Below, piece by piece: positions 1 through 8,242 of a stretch of DNA of 20,063 nucleotides. Positions within the stretch are counted from its first letter, which is position 1, and every line of letters starts with the position of its first letter. The notes beneath the pieces were generated by a model, which worked only from the letters and a program-made list of their open reading frames with translations, made no database searches and was not told where the DNA came from. Made by a program: the position numbers and the translations under genes. Origin of the DNA: CAZHEV01 sp964531335 [NCBI: uncultured bacterium] (GTDB taxonomy: Bacteria > Eisenbacteria > RBG-16-71-46 > CAZHEV01); contig CAZHEV010000014.1 of the NCBI GenBank assembly GCA_964531335.1, positions 1-20,063 of the forward strand, read 5' to 3'.

Positions 1-371
1 AGACTATGTCCAGTCTTCATTGGAAGGTCTCCAAGTATTGCCTGACTCGATCTACCGGCCGCCCGATTTGCCAGTATGCGCCGAAGCCTGGACAATGTCA
101 AATGTTTGCCTGACGAAATCTATGGCAAGCTCGTGGCCCTTCCCATTCTAGGCGGCATCCAGCACGATTATCGTCTCGTGGCGTGACAGACCCCCTTGGC
201 CTCGTCCCAAGAATGATGTGGCGTTGAAGGCAGTGTGCGCCTAGTAGATCGTCCTCGTCGGCCCTCTCCCGCCCGAATCATGGAACGAAACCAAAAAGGC
301 ATCGCATCTCGCCGCAGCCGCACATACCAACCGGCGAGAGTCCTACTGAATCCGAACCCGCTGGCGTTGAC
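1..371. other. Degenerate gene-poor stretch with a protein-like open frame
   Basis: No intact gene is visible. On the plus strand the frame from 46 to a stop at 184-186 is open. Its C-terminal end reads LPDEIYGKLVALPILGG and then HDYRLVA, which looks like genuine protein and recalls the ends of some transposases, but I cannot assign a family. There is no start codon with a ribosome site, and the frame is closed by a stop at 43-45. The rest (187-371) shows nothing recognisable. Composition looks less GC-rich than the core of the window. Lying beside a recombinase remnant and a tRNA gene, it is most simply read as decayed mobile-element DNA. Confidence 0.35.
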
Positions 372-521
372 TTGAGTTTTCGCGGAGTACGGCATGCTTC
401 GGTGCAGACGACGATAGATCGATACGGGCACTTGTTCCCGGAGGATCGCAAACGAGCCGCGGTGAAACTAGAAAAAACGATATTTGGCGCGCGTACTGGG
501 AGAACCGCAACAAATGGGTAG
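372..521 (+). pseudogene. Tyrosine recombinase (integrase), C-terminal fragment
   Basis: From about 390 the plus strand encodes RHASVQTTIDRYGHLFPEDR followed by a basic tail, ending at the TAG at 519-521. This is the last conserved box of tyrosine recombinases: the (G)HASxxTTxxxY block with the catalytic tyrosine in DRYGH, normally preceded by LG. Upstream in the same frame the sequence no longer looks like an integrase. The catalytic Arg/Lys/His-x-x-Arg part and the N-terminal DNA-binding domain are missing, so only the C-terminal piece survives and it cannot be active. It points toward the 3' end of the tRNA-fMet gene 65 bases away, the usual arrangement for an element integrated at a tRNA. 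The left boundary is approximate. Confidence 0.7.
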
Positions 522-542
522 CAAACGGGCCAAAACGGGCTC

Positions 543-579
543 CAAAACAAAAAACGCAAGAACACCTAAGTCCTTGCGT
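543..579 (-). terminator. Rho-independent terminator of the tRNA-fMet gene
   Basis: On the minus strand, just after the tRNA 3' end, ACGCAAG (579-573) pairs with CTTGCGT (560-554) over a 12-base loop. The stem runs straight into a T-rich tract (TTTTTTGTTTT, about 553-543). Stem, position and T tract agree with an intrinsic terminator for the tRNA transcript. Confidence 0.75.
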
Positions 580-585
580 CGCTTT

Positions 586-662
<77 letters not shown>

Positions 663-684
663 CCGATTTCCAACACAAAACTCT

Positions 685-714
685 ATTCTACTCCCACCCT
701 TATGATCGTGTCAA
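685..714 (-). promoter_or_regulatory. Sigma-70-type promoter of tRNA-fMet
   Basis: On the minus strand the -35 box TTGACA (714-709, 6/6) and the -10 box TAGAAT (690-685, 5/6) are 18 bases apart. Transcription would start close to 678, about 16 bases before the tRNA 5' end. Confidence 0.7.
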
Positions 715-733
715 GGCGATAAACGATCCGAGG

Positions 734-1300
734 TCACCTGAGGGGTTCCTCATCCCGCCCCTCCGGGGGCTCCTCAGCGGCGCCCTCCTCGGCCTCGAGG
801 TGCTCTCCTTCGTCCAATATCGGCGGCATAAGGGGCGCCTCGCCGCCCTCCCGGGGCGCCGGATCCTCATATCTGTAAAGGATTTCGCCCTCCTTTACCA
901 GCCACAGGCTCTCACGGGCCAGCTTCTCCTGCGCGAAACTGTCGGTCTCGATGAGCTCGAGTCTTTGCCTGAGCGCGTCGCGCCTTGCCTCTGCCTGGGT
1001 CAACTCCTCCCTCAGCCTGTTCCTCTCCTGCCTGAACTTGTATAGATTCACGACGCTGTGCTGGCTCAAGACGCCCTCGTAGAGGGTCCAGGCTACTAGC
1101 CCAACCAGCAGAAACTTGGGACTCAGGACAAAGCGCGCCGCGCGCGCCGCGAGAGCGGAGGCCGCCGCCCCGGAACGGGCCCCGGCGCGGGACCGGGCGG
1201 ACCTTGACACGCGCGCCGAGGTGGATCTGCCGCTCCTTGCTCCGGCGGATCGTCCGCCGCGGGATCCTGTCGATCGCTGGTTGCCTCCGAAGAGTCTCAT
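734..1300 (-). CDS. Septum formation initiator (DivIC/FtsB family) protein
   Basis: This 188-residue bitopic membrane protein is probably part of the FtsB/DivIC-FtsL-FtsQ cell-division complex. It has one membrane segment at about residues 61-79. A heptad-rich coiled coil follows (about 84-118), then the family signature SFAQEKLARESLWLVKEGEI (121-140), equivalent to the end of the FtsB/DivIC domain. Unusually, the cytoplasmic N-terminus (1-57) is a low-complexity Arg/Ser/Ala/Gly stretch, and the C-terminus (144-188) is an acidic, proline-containing tail. Typical FtsB proteins are only about 100 residues. The ATG at 1300 is preceded by GGAG at a good distance. It lies 104 bases downstream of eno in the same direction and is probably co-transcribed; eno-ftsB adjacency is common in bacteria. 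The family is clear; which paralogue it is cannot be decided. Confidence 0.85.
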   Translation of the reverse strand: MRLFGGNQRSTGSRGGRSAGARSGRSTSARVSRSARSRAGARSGAAASALAARAARFVLSPKFLLVGLVAWTLYEGVLSQHSVVNLYKFRQERNRLREELTQAEARRDALRQRLELIETDSFAQEKLARESLWLVKEGEILYRYEDPAPREGGEAPLMPPILDEGEHLEAEEGAAEEPPEGRDEEPLR

Positions 1301-1404
1301 CCGGGTTTCTCCAGCAAGAGCCGGCCCTGCCGCCGGTCCAGCCGCCTCCCGTAACGCCGCAATGCCCTGAAAGCTTGCCCCGCCCTCGGCCCGCCCTGGT
1401 CGGA

Positions 1405-2751
<1,347 letters not shown>

Positions 2752-2846
2752 TCATCTGTAAGACCCCCGGCGCTCAGGCGCCGCGAAAGCCGGCGGATCT
2801 CGATGAGGTCGGCGGAGATCCGCGAAGATCGCCGAGGCAAGCCCAA

Positions 2847-2874
2847 ACTATTGCCGTGATTGAGGTCGTGTCAA
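2847..2874 (-). promoter_or_regulatory. Sigma-70-type promoter of the eno-divIC unit
   Basis: On the minus strand TTGACA (2874-2869, 6/6) and AATAGT (2852-2847, 4/6) are 16 bases apart, about 140 bases before the enolase start. Together with the terminator at 2909-2973 this accounts for most of the 363-base gap between eno and the next gene. Confidence 0.6.
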
Positions 2875-2908
2875 GGGATTTCACCGGGAACGCAACAACT
2901 CGGTCCCC

Positions 2909-2973
2909 AAAAAGAAACCTGCCCGGGAAGATGGGGGAGATCGAGTTTGACCGGATCTCTCATCCCGGGCAGG
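2909..2973 (-). terminator. Strong rho-independent terminator of the sigma/anti-sigma operon
   Basis: On the minus strand an 11-base perfect arm CCTGCCCGGGA (2973-2963) pairs with TCCCGGGCAGG (2928-2918). The loop holds a further GAGATC/GATCTC pairing. The 3' arm is followed at once by TTTCTTTTT (2917-2909). It lies about 100 bases after the stop of the secreted protein gene and would insulate eno from read-through. Confidence 0.85.
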
Positions 2974-3069
2974 CGGGGAGGTAAGACCGCCGGTTTTTCC
3001 GGAGCGGCCCCGGCCGAAATGGCCCGGGCGGTCTCCGTTCCGGAGTGGACGGCTCCCGGCGCTTCAGCG

Positions 3070-3834
3070 TTACTCGACTTCTACTGTCATTCTCGATCTC
3101 AGCTCTTCTTGGTCAATCTTGCCGGAGTCATAGAGGTCGATGTCGGACTTCTTCGCCTTGACCAGCACCTTGTTGGGCTGTTCTTCCGTGTGCAACCCCC
3201 GCGTCGGATCGAGGTAGGCGACGATCATGACCCACTGGTCGTCGTCGAGCTGGCGGATGGTTCCCCCGTAGTCGGCGACCAGGCCGGCCAGCTCCTCTTT
3301 GAACTCCTCGAGGTTCCTCTCAATGAGCTCCTTGCTCTTCTCGATCCGAACCTTATATTCCTGGTCGTCGCCCTCCGTCTTCTCCATTTGCTCGAAGTAC
3401 TCGTCGAGGCTCACCTTCTTGCCGTTTACGGTTATGTCCAGCTTGTCCACCAGCTTCTCAAGCTTTCGCCGGTCCATCTGGTACATCGTCCAGAAGGGAT
3501 TGGCCGCGCCCTTCTGCCCGCCGAAGCGGTTCCAGGTGATGAAATAGGGGACGGCCAGATCGGAGATGAGCTGCACCTGCACGGTGAACAAGGCGCCGAA
3601 CTCTGGGATGTGAAGGCCCCTCACGTTGTTCTGCGTGTTGTAGATGTAGACGAACTCGCTCTCCACCATGGAGGTGTTTATTACGTTCTCCATGATGGCG
3701 ATGTCCTTCGCCATCCTCTCCTGGGTGTCGGGGGCGGCAAGGCTCGGCACCAGCGTGGACAGTAGGGCCGCCGCCACGGCAGCGGCCAAGATCCGCTGCA
3801 ACATGTGGCTCCTCCTACTTGCGACTTCCTTCAT
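3070..3834 (-). CDS. Secreted protein of unknown function, third gene of an ECF sigma operon
   Basis: I do not recognise the family. The product (254 residues from the chosen ATG) starts with a signal peptide: a basic stretch (KEVASRRSHMLQR), a hydrophobic core (ILAAAVAAALLSTLV) and a likely cut after PSLAA. The mature part is mixed alpha/beta with a very charged helical region (RIEKSKELIERNLEEFKEEL) and no Cys motif or repeats. Two starts are each well supplied: ATG at 3834 with GGAGGTG six bases before it, and ATG at 3804 with GGAGGAG five bases before it. The shorter form begins directly at the signal peptide. It lies 125 bases after the anti-sigma gene in the same direction and ends before a strong terminator, so it is probably the last gene of that operon, perhaps an envelope effector or a sensor of the stress. 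That role is inferred from position only. Confidence 0.75.
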   Translation of the reverse strand: MKEVASRRSHMLQRILAAAVAAALLSTLVPSLAAPDTQERMAKDIAIMENVINTSMVESEFVYIYNTQNNVRGLHIPEFGALFTVQVQLISDLAVPYFITWNRFGGQKGAANPFWTMYQMDRRKLEKLVDKLDITVNGKKVSLDEYFEQMEKTEGDDQEYKVRIEKSKELIERNLEEFKEELAGLVADYGGTIRQLDDDQWVMIVAYLDPTRGLHTEEQPNKVLVKAKKSDIDLYDSGKIDQEELRSRMTVEVE

Positions 3835-3959
3835 CGTCGTCACCTCCGTGTTCTCGGCTGTGCGGTATGTGCTCCGAAAGCCGGTGAGGGTAACCCTCCA
3901 TCAGAGAGCGCTTCCGGTCCAGTTCGCAAAGGTTGCGGCTCTCGCGAGGTCCGTGGGGG

Positions 3960-4808
3960 CTAGTCATCCTCGCGCTCCTGCATTCTTCTTATCTGCTCGG
4001 GCGTGAGCCTTACCGGGCGGCCCTGTCCTTGAGCCCCCGATGTTCCGACGGTGTTTGCCAGCTCATCGAGCCTGAAATTGGTCATCTGTATCCCGTCCAT
4101 GGCGCCGGTTCCGATCGCGTCGATGCGCATCATTATCTCGCTCAGGTCGCGCCTTCTCTGATTGTTCACCGTGGTCAGCAGATACTCCATGCCCTGCGTC
4201 CACTGCTCGGCCCGCCTCTTCTCGCTCGCCCTTAAGAGCTGATTCACTATGGCGAGGTTTTGCCTCTGCGCTCTTTCTAGATCCTCCATGGACGCGTACC
4301 GGATTCCGGCCGCGTGCTCGACTCCGGAGCGGGCGGGGGGGAGGGCCGTCCTTCGGGGTGTGGACGAACTGGAATCCGACGTGGAAAGCGCAACCTCTGT
4401 CGGAGTCTGCGTGGACCGGCCCTCCTCCGTACTCGATGCGATCTCGGGCCTACCGTCGCGCCCGAAGGACACCATCAGCGAGCCTTTGCCGTACTGGATG
4501 CTTCCCTGCGTTATCACAAGGGCCACGAGTGCCGCGGCCGCCGCCCAGCCCAGGCCTTTGAGCCATACGGGCGCGCTGAAGCCGGGGCGTGCCGCCTCCT
4601 TGCGGCCCGGAAGGAGCACTACCTTGCGCGGCAGCTCCTCGTCCTTCCACGCCTTCATCGTCGAGACCGTGCCTCTCAGCTCGGCCAGCGCGGCGGCGCA
4701 TCCCTCGCACGAGTCGAGGTGCTCCTCTACTTCGGCCTTCTCCTCTTCGGTGGCTTCGCCGAAGAGGTAGGCGACCAACAGCTCCTCTTGGAATCTATTG
4801 CAGCTCAT
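3960..4808 (-). CDS. Membrane anti-sigma factor with zinc-finger (zf-HC2/ZAS) domain
   Basis: This 282-residue single-pass protein is predicted to hold the neighbouring ECF sigma factor at the inner membrane. The N-terminal anti-sigma domain carries the ZAS ligands Cys3, His30, Cys34 and Cys37 (the HxxxCxxC block is HLDSCEGC). One membrane segment lies at about 85-101 (GLGWAAAAALVALVIT). Beyond it come a Ser/Thr/Pro-rich stretch (about 125-165) and a helical, charged region ending in EQIRRMQEREDD, presumably periplasmic. The ATG at 4808 lies inside the last codons of the sigma gene (14-base overlap) with GGAGG before it, which implies translational coupling and matched amounts of the two proteins. 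What signal releases the sigma factor is not visible; no protease gene sits in the window. Confidence 0.9.
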   Translation of the reverse strand: MSCNRFQEELLVAYLFGEATEEEKAEVEEHLDSCEGCAAALAELRGTVSTMKAWKDEELPRKVVLLPGRKEAARPGFSAPVWLKGLGWAAAAALVALVITQGSIQYGKGSLMVSFGRDGRPEIASSTEEGRSTQTPTEVALSTSDSSSSTPRRTALPPARSGVEHAAGIRYASMEDLERAQRQNLAIVNQLLRASEKRRAEQWTQGMEYLLTTVNNQRRRDLSEIMMRIDAIGTGAMDGIQMTNFRLDELANTVGTSGAQGQGRPVRLTPEQIRRMQEREDD

Positions 4809-5403
4809 CTTCTATGTCCTCCTTGTTGACCCCCATCTCATCCAGGGCCGCCTGCATTTTCCTCAGGCCGTGGAAGACTCTCGATCTGATCGTCCCCGGC
4901 GGCTCGCCGGTAAGCTCCGCTATCTCGGTCGTGGTCATTCCGTGGTACGTCCTCAGCACAAGAGCGAGTCTCTGGGGCTCGGGCAGACGCTGGAGCGCCT
5001 TGAGCATGATCTGGTTGACCTCGAGCCTGTGGAGGTCTGTGTCTGGGCCCGGCTCCGTCGCCGGGGGCGGAGCCGTCGAGCGGGGCCGGGCCTGCTCGGA
5101 CGCCGGGTACGCCTCCATGGAGACAGTGCGCCTGAAGTCGGCGCGTTTGAGTCTGTCTCTGGAGAGGTTGGCCGCGATGGTGTAGAGCCAGCGGCTGAAA
5201 CGGGACGTGTCCTTGAGCCCATCGAGTTTCTCATAGACCTTTACGAATGTTTCCTGGCACAGGTCCTGGGCCTCCTCGTGACGGCCGACAAACCTGTAGA
5301 TGAAGTTGTAGACGCTTTTTTCCCATCGTCTTACCAGAATGTTGAAAGCCTTCAGATCCCCCTGGCGGGTTCTGTCCACCAAGAGCTCGTCAGCCATTGA
5401 CAT
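4795..5403 (-). CDS. ECF (RpoE-like) RNA polymerase sigma factor
   Basis: This 202-residue sigma-70-family protein has only regions 2 and 4. Region 2 contains YRFVGRHEEAQDLCQETFVK and SRWLYTIAANLSRDRLKR (core binding and -10 recognition). Region 4 contains LPEPQRLALVLRTYHGMTTT and the helix-turn-helix GEPPGTIRSRVFHGLRKMQ (-35 recognition). The linker between them is Pro/Ala/Ser-rich. I chose the ATG at 5403 because GGAGGAG lies six bases upstream; a GTG at 5418 would overlap that site. Coupling to the zf-HC2 gene by a 14-base overlap identifies that protein as its cognate anti-sigma factor. The divergent lipoprotein gene (5553) and the secreted protein (3070) are natural target candidates. 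I could not see a confident ECF-type promoter upstream. Confidence 0.93.
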   Translation of the reverse strand: MSMADELLVDRTRQGDLKAFNILVRRWEKSVYNFIYRFVGRHEEAQDLCQETFVKVYEKLDGLKDTSRFSRWLYTIAANLSRDRLKRADFRRTVSMEAYPASEQARPRSTAPPPATEPGPDTDLHRLEVNQIMLKALQRLPEPQRLALVLRTYHGMTTTEIAELTGEPPGTIRSRVFHGLRKMQAALDEMGVNKEDIEDELQ

Positions 5404-5482
5404 CCTCAGCTCCTCCACATCCGGCCTTCGCTTGCGCCTTCCCCGCTTTCCATTGACTAAGACGACCCCGGAGCGTCCGGCG

Positions 5483-5512
5483 TTGAAGTCCCCATACGAT
5501 TTATTTTATCAT
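5483..5512 (+). promoter_or_regulatory. Possible sigma-70-type promoter of the lipoprotein gene
   Basis: TTGAAG (5483-5488, 4/6) and TATCAT (5507-5512, 5/6) are 18 bases apart in an AT-rich patch between the divergent sigma-factor and lipoprotein genes. The predicted start is about 35 bases before the ATG at 5553. Confidence 0.45.
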
Positions 5513-5552
5513 CGACTTGCAAGAGGCGGGGAGACACCAGGAGGGAATTCGT

Positions 5553-6602
5553 ATGAAAAACCACAGATGCGCCGCGGCACCTCGGTTGTGGGCCTTGTGG
5601 GCGGCCGTGATGGCGGTCCTCTTCTTCGCCGGATGCGCCGAGGACATATCCGGTGACGGAGACGGAAACGAGATGCCCGAGGGGGCGCAATTGGTCGTGG
5701 ACTCCAAGGATCAGTTCTCGGTGGAGCGGCCGGCGTGGATCGACGACGACACGATCATATTCTCCTGGAACCAGGACACCCAGAACGAGCAGCTCTGGCT
5801 GGTGACGATCGGCGGCAGCCCGTCGCGCTTCAGCCCGGACGGCGCTAAGGCGTACCAGCACCCGGTCTACTCGCCGGAGCTGGGTCTGGTGGCCTTTACG
5901 ATAGTAGAGAACCAGCTCGCAGGCTCGGCCATCGACGCCCTCACGCTGAGCTCCAACCCGAGGTTCGGAAAGCGCCTGGTGGCCGGCGGCGCCGACAGCT
6001 CCGCGGTCTACCCGAACTGGGGACCGGGGGGCAGGGCTATCGGCTATATGCAGACGGGCCAGTTCGGGGACAAGCAGGTCTCCACGACGAGGTTTGCCAT
6101 GAGAGAGCTGGTCTCGGGCTCTCCTCTTCCCATGCTCACGGACAACATGAGGGTGATCGACTTCGGAGGTAAGTCCAACTACAGCAGGATGGCCTGGTAC
6201 CCGGTGGCGGGCGACGATCCCTTCGGAGGCAAGGTCGCCTATAACAGGCTTCCTCAGGCGGCCGAGGAGGGCTCGGAGATCTACTACTGGGACCTGGCAA
6301 CGGACGTCGAGGTGCGCTTGACAGATGACGATACGCCCGACGGCCACAACAACCAGAACCCTAGCTGGTCGCCAGACGGCGCTCACATAGTCTACTCGAG
6401 CGACTTCAGGCTGACCAGCCGCCCGGAGTTTCTGCGCGAGCTCTTCATAGTCTCGGTGTCCTCGAGGGCGGCGATGAGGCTCACCCTCACGGGTGGAGAC
6501 GAGAAGGACCCCGCCTGGTCCAGGGATGGGAGCAAGGTAGCCTACGTCTCAGGTGGGGACCTCTACGTGCTTCCCATAGACTCCTCGGTGCTTCCCGAGT
6601 AG
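5553..6602 (+). CDS. Lipoprotein with TolB/PD40-type beta-propeller repeats
   Basis: This 349-residue exported lipoprotein has a basic N-terminus and a hydrophobic core, with a lipobox FFAGC giving a lipidated Cys28. The mature part carries PD40/WD40-like repeats of the TolB type: RPAWIDDDTIIFSW, YPNWGPGGRAIGYM, NPSWSPDGAHIVYSS and DPAWSRDGSKVAYVSGG, each the usual W-(S)-DG-x-(I/V)-Y pattern. It is shorter than TolB and lacks an obvious TolB N-terminal domain, so I name it by fold only. Such propellers serve as protein- or peptidoglycan-binding scaffolds in the periplasm. I place the start at the ATG at 5553, with AGGAGG eight bases upstream; a TTG at 5517 lies before that site. It is transcribed away from the ECF sigma operon and may belong to that regulon (inference). 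Confidence 0.85.
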   Translation: MKNHRCAAAPRLWALWAAVMAVLFFAGCAEDISGDGDGNEMPEGAQLVVDSKDQFSVERPAWIDDDTIIFSWNQDTQNEQLWLVTIGGSPSRFSPDGAKAYQHPVYSPELGLVAFTIVENQLAGSAIDALTLSSNPRFGKRLVAGGADSSAVYPNWGPGGRAIGYMQTGQFGDKQVSTTRFAMRELVSGSPLPMLTDNMRVIDFGGKSNYSRMAWYPVAGDDPFGGKVAYNRLPQAAEEGSEIYYWDLATDVEVRLTDDDTPDGHNNQNPSWSPDGAHIVYSSDFRLTSRPEFLRELFIVSVSSRAAMRLTLTGGDEKDPAWSRDGSKVAYVSGGDLYVLPIDSSVLPE

Positions 6603-6710
6603 CTCTCGGCGAAAGGACATGGGGAGCGGCCTGACCGGGCGCCGGCCCCCTCCTCGGCGCTCGCCGGGTAACTCTCGATAGGTCGGCGCAGGCGATGCGC
6701 CGGCGGAAGC

Positions 6711-6734
6711 GGCCCGGCCCGGCCCGGCCCGGCC
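6711..6734. repeat. GGCCC pentanucleotide tandem repeat
   Basis: Four complete GGCCC units followed by GGCC, uninterrupted, in the non-coding stretch after the lipoprotein gene. It is a short simple repeat that could vary by slippage. Confidence 0.8.
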
Positions 6735-6750
6735 TGCAAAGAGGCGCCTG

Positions 6751-6772
6751 AAGCCTCCCAATTGGGCTTTTT
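6751..6772 (+). terminator. Possible terminator after the lipoprotein gene
   Basis: A short inverted repeat around CCCAATTGGG, flanked by AGC and GCT, runs into five T residues. The stem is short or needs a bulge, and it lies about 150 bases after the stop, so support is modest. Confidence 0.35.
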
Positions 6773-6960
6773 CAGCGGCAGGGCTCACCCTTTGGTCAAC
6801 CGGGCAGGACTTGACCGCCGGTGGTGGGGACGGGCCTTTTTGGGGCAAATCAACCAGCGTTTCCAGTCAAATCCACCAAGCGCCGGCCCGGGCCGGTGGC
6901 TTGGGGAAGCGCCGCCTTCTTGAGCTATCCTGCAACGCTCCCCGGGCGTGCCCTTATATC

Positions 6961-6974
6961 TTGCAAGAATGCAA
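6961..6974 (+). promoter_or_regulatory. Candidate enhancer (activator) site upstream of the sigma-54 promoter
   Basis: The inverted repeat TTGCA-AGAA-TGCAA lies about 90 bases upstream of the -12 element of the metallopeptidase promoter, in the range where NtrC-type activators bind. Only one copy is seen, so this is tentative. Confidence 0.3.
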
Positions 6975-7051
6975 TTGATTACGCGGCGCCTTGAGCCCCG
7001 CGGCCTCGCGCGAGCGCCTGAAAAGAGCGGCGGGTGAAGCGCCCATTTTTG

Positions 7052-7066
7052 TGGCACAGGCCTTGC
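7052..7066 (+). promoter_or_regulatory. Sigma-54 (-24/-12) promoter of the metallopeptidase gene
   Basis: TGGCAC, five bases (AGGCC), then TTGC. This is an exact match to the RpoN consensus TGGCAC-N5-TTGC, with the invariant GG and GC at the right spacing. Transcription would begin about 12 bases after the GC, giving a leader of roughly 60 bases before the ATG at 7142. Two sigma-54 activators are encoded in this window. Confidence 0.8.
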
Positions 7067-7141
7067 GGATAACAGAAGGCGGAAGTCAGCATTCGCAACG
7101 ACGACGGAGGTGAGGTCGAGGATGGAAGGAAGGGTCAGGAG

Positions 7142-8242
7142 ATGCGGTCAACCGCCAATCACAACTGCATCGCTCAACTCTCGCTCGCAGGGCTCGCCTG
7201 GGTTGCCGCCCTGGCCCTTCTTCCATCCTCGGCCGCCGCGTCCCAGGGGCGCGCGTTCGATGTTCCCGGCACCAGCATAACCATCTACGATCCCGATTAC
7301 GTACTCAACAACTTCACTCACAGAGACGGGGGCGATCTCTTCTTCACGGACAGGGAAGGCCACGAATGGCTTCTCGTCGAGGACCCGTCCTCCCCCGTGA
7401 TATCGAACAAGGGAGACGGCGCGTTTCACCCGTTCGACCCTTTCGACGTCGGCGCCGCGTGTGAGGCCGTGTCCTTTCCGCTGGACCGGCTCGACGTCGA
7501 GATCTTCGTGCTGCCTTTCCCCAGGAGCGACCTGCTGGATTGCAGCGCGGACCACGGGGCCATCTACCTGTCGCCCGGAATGTACGAAGTCCACAGGGCG
7601 CACGCGCATATGATCGTCGCCCATGAGCTGGGCCACTGCGTGCAGCAGGAGCTCATGCCCGACAGGTCGAGAGATCTGTGGGCGCGCTACAGGTCGATGC
7701 GGGGGATCGCCGACTACTCCGTCTATCACGCGGCCGCCGCTCACTGCATGAGGCCTCACGAAATATTCGCCGAGGACTTCCGTTGGCTCTTCGGGGACGC
7801 GCTCAGCAACTACAGCGGCACCATCGAAAACAGGGACCTTTCGCTTCCGGATTTCGTCGCCGGGCTCGCGGACTTCATGCTCTCCCTGGCGGAGACGCGG
7901 CTCGCCCGGGGCGGACCGAGCACGCCCGTCGAGCTCGAGGTATACAACTACCCCAACCCGTTCAGCAGGACCACGACCGTCAGCGTCAGGATGGACCACT
8001 CCTTGAGCGCCTCGGGGTTGTCCATAGGCTCGACGACGGCTCGCGCCATGGTCTTCGACGTGAAGGGACGGACGGTGAAGGACTTCGGCTCGCATTACCT
8101 GGGGGGCAACCTCCACCTACAGTTCAACTGGGACGGAACGGACAACTCCGGCAGGCAGCTCGCCTCCGGAGTGTACTTCCTCAGAATCAACCTGGACCGT
8201 GGCATGGGCGGCACGGTCCATAAGATGCTCCTCAAGAGATAG
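7142..8242 (+). CDS. Secreted zinc metallopeptidase with C-terminal sorting (FlgD/type-IX-like) domain
   Basis: 366 residues. The signal peptide is about residues 1-34 (hydrophobic core LAGLAWVAALALLPS, cut near SAAAS). The peptidase core has the zinc motif HELGH (161-165), with Glu162 as catalytic base. The following HEIFAEDFRWLFG (206-218) offers a third, glutamate ligand (Glu207 or Glu211), as in gluzincin-type enzymes. From about 262 comes a C-terminal domain with NYPNPFSRTTT, FDVKGR, a WDGTDNSGRQLASGVYFLR block and a terminal MLLKR. This is the Ig-like FlgD/por-secretion sorting domain seen on exported proteins of FCB bacteria. The ATG at 7142 has GGAAGG eight bases upstream. A sigma-54 promoter lies at 7052-7066. 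The last 11 bases overlap the convergent DUF4390 gene. The substrate is unknown. Confidence 0.88.
   Translation: MRSTANHNCIAQLSLAGLAWVAALALLPSSAAASQGRAFDVPGTSITIYDPDYVLNNFTHRDGGDLFFTDREGHEWLLVEDPSSPVISNKGDGAFHPFDPFDVGAACEAVSFPLDRLDVEIFVLPFPRSDLLDCSADHGAIYLSPGMYEVHRAHAHMIVAHELGHCVQQELMPDRSRDLWARYRSMRGIADYSVYHAAAAHCMRPHEIFAEDFRWLFGDALSNYSGTIENRDLSLPDFVAGLADFMLSLAETRLARGGPSTPVELEVYNYPNPFSRTTTVSVRMDHSLSASGLSIGSTTARAMVFDVKGRTVKDFGSHYLGGNLHLQFNWDGTDNSGRQLASGVYFLRINLDRGMGGTVHKMLLKR

Larger units (their letters stand above)
6603..7141. other. Long intergenic region (539 bases) with regulatory signals
   Basis: No credible gene is present; open frames on the minus strand lack ribosome sites and protein-like composition. 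It holds a GGCCC pentamer run (6711-6734), a possible terminator (6751-6772), a long GC-rich inverted repeat (6876-6904) and an AT-richer patch with the inverted repeat TTGCA-AGAA-TGCAA (6961-6974). A sigma-54 promoter (7052-7066) lies near its right end. Confidence 0.6.

Noticed and set aside
3795-3834. Twin-arginine (Tat) signal in the secreted protein (SRRSHML)
   Set aside because: Only the Arg pair fits; the Phe-Leu-Lys positions do not, and the hydrophobic core is typical of Sec signals.
5457-6386. Long open frame on the minus strand, 309 codons, opposite the lipoprotein gene
   Set aside because: It is a high-GC antisense shadow: its sequence has no protein features and the plus strand encodes a clear lipoprotein with PD40 repeats.
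6549-7057. Two minus-strand open frames that both begin MPQK
   Set aside because: The similarity is limited to four residues, neither has a ribosome site, and composition is not protein-like.
7148-8116. Long open frame on the minus strand, 322 codons, opposite the metallopeptidase
   Set aside because: The plus strand carries HELGH and a sorting domain with a signal peptide and promoter; the antisense frame has none of these.
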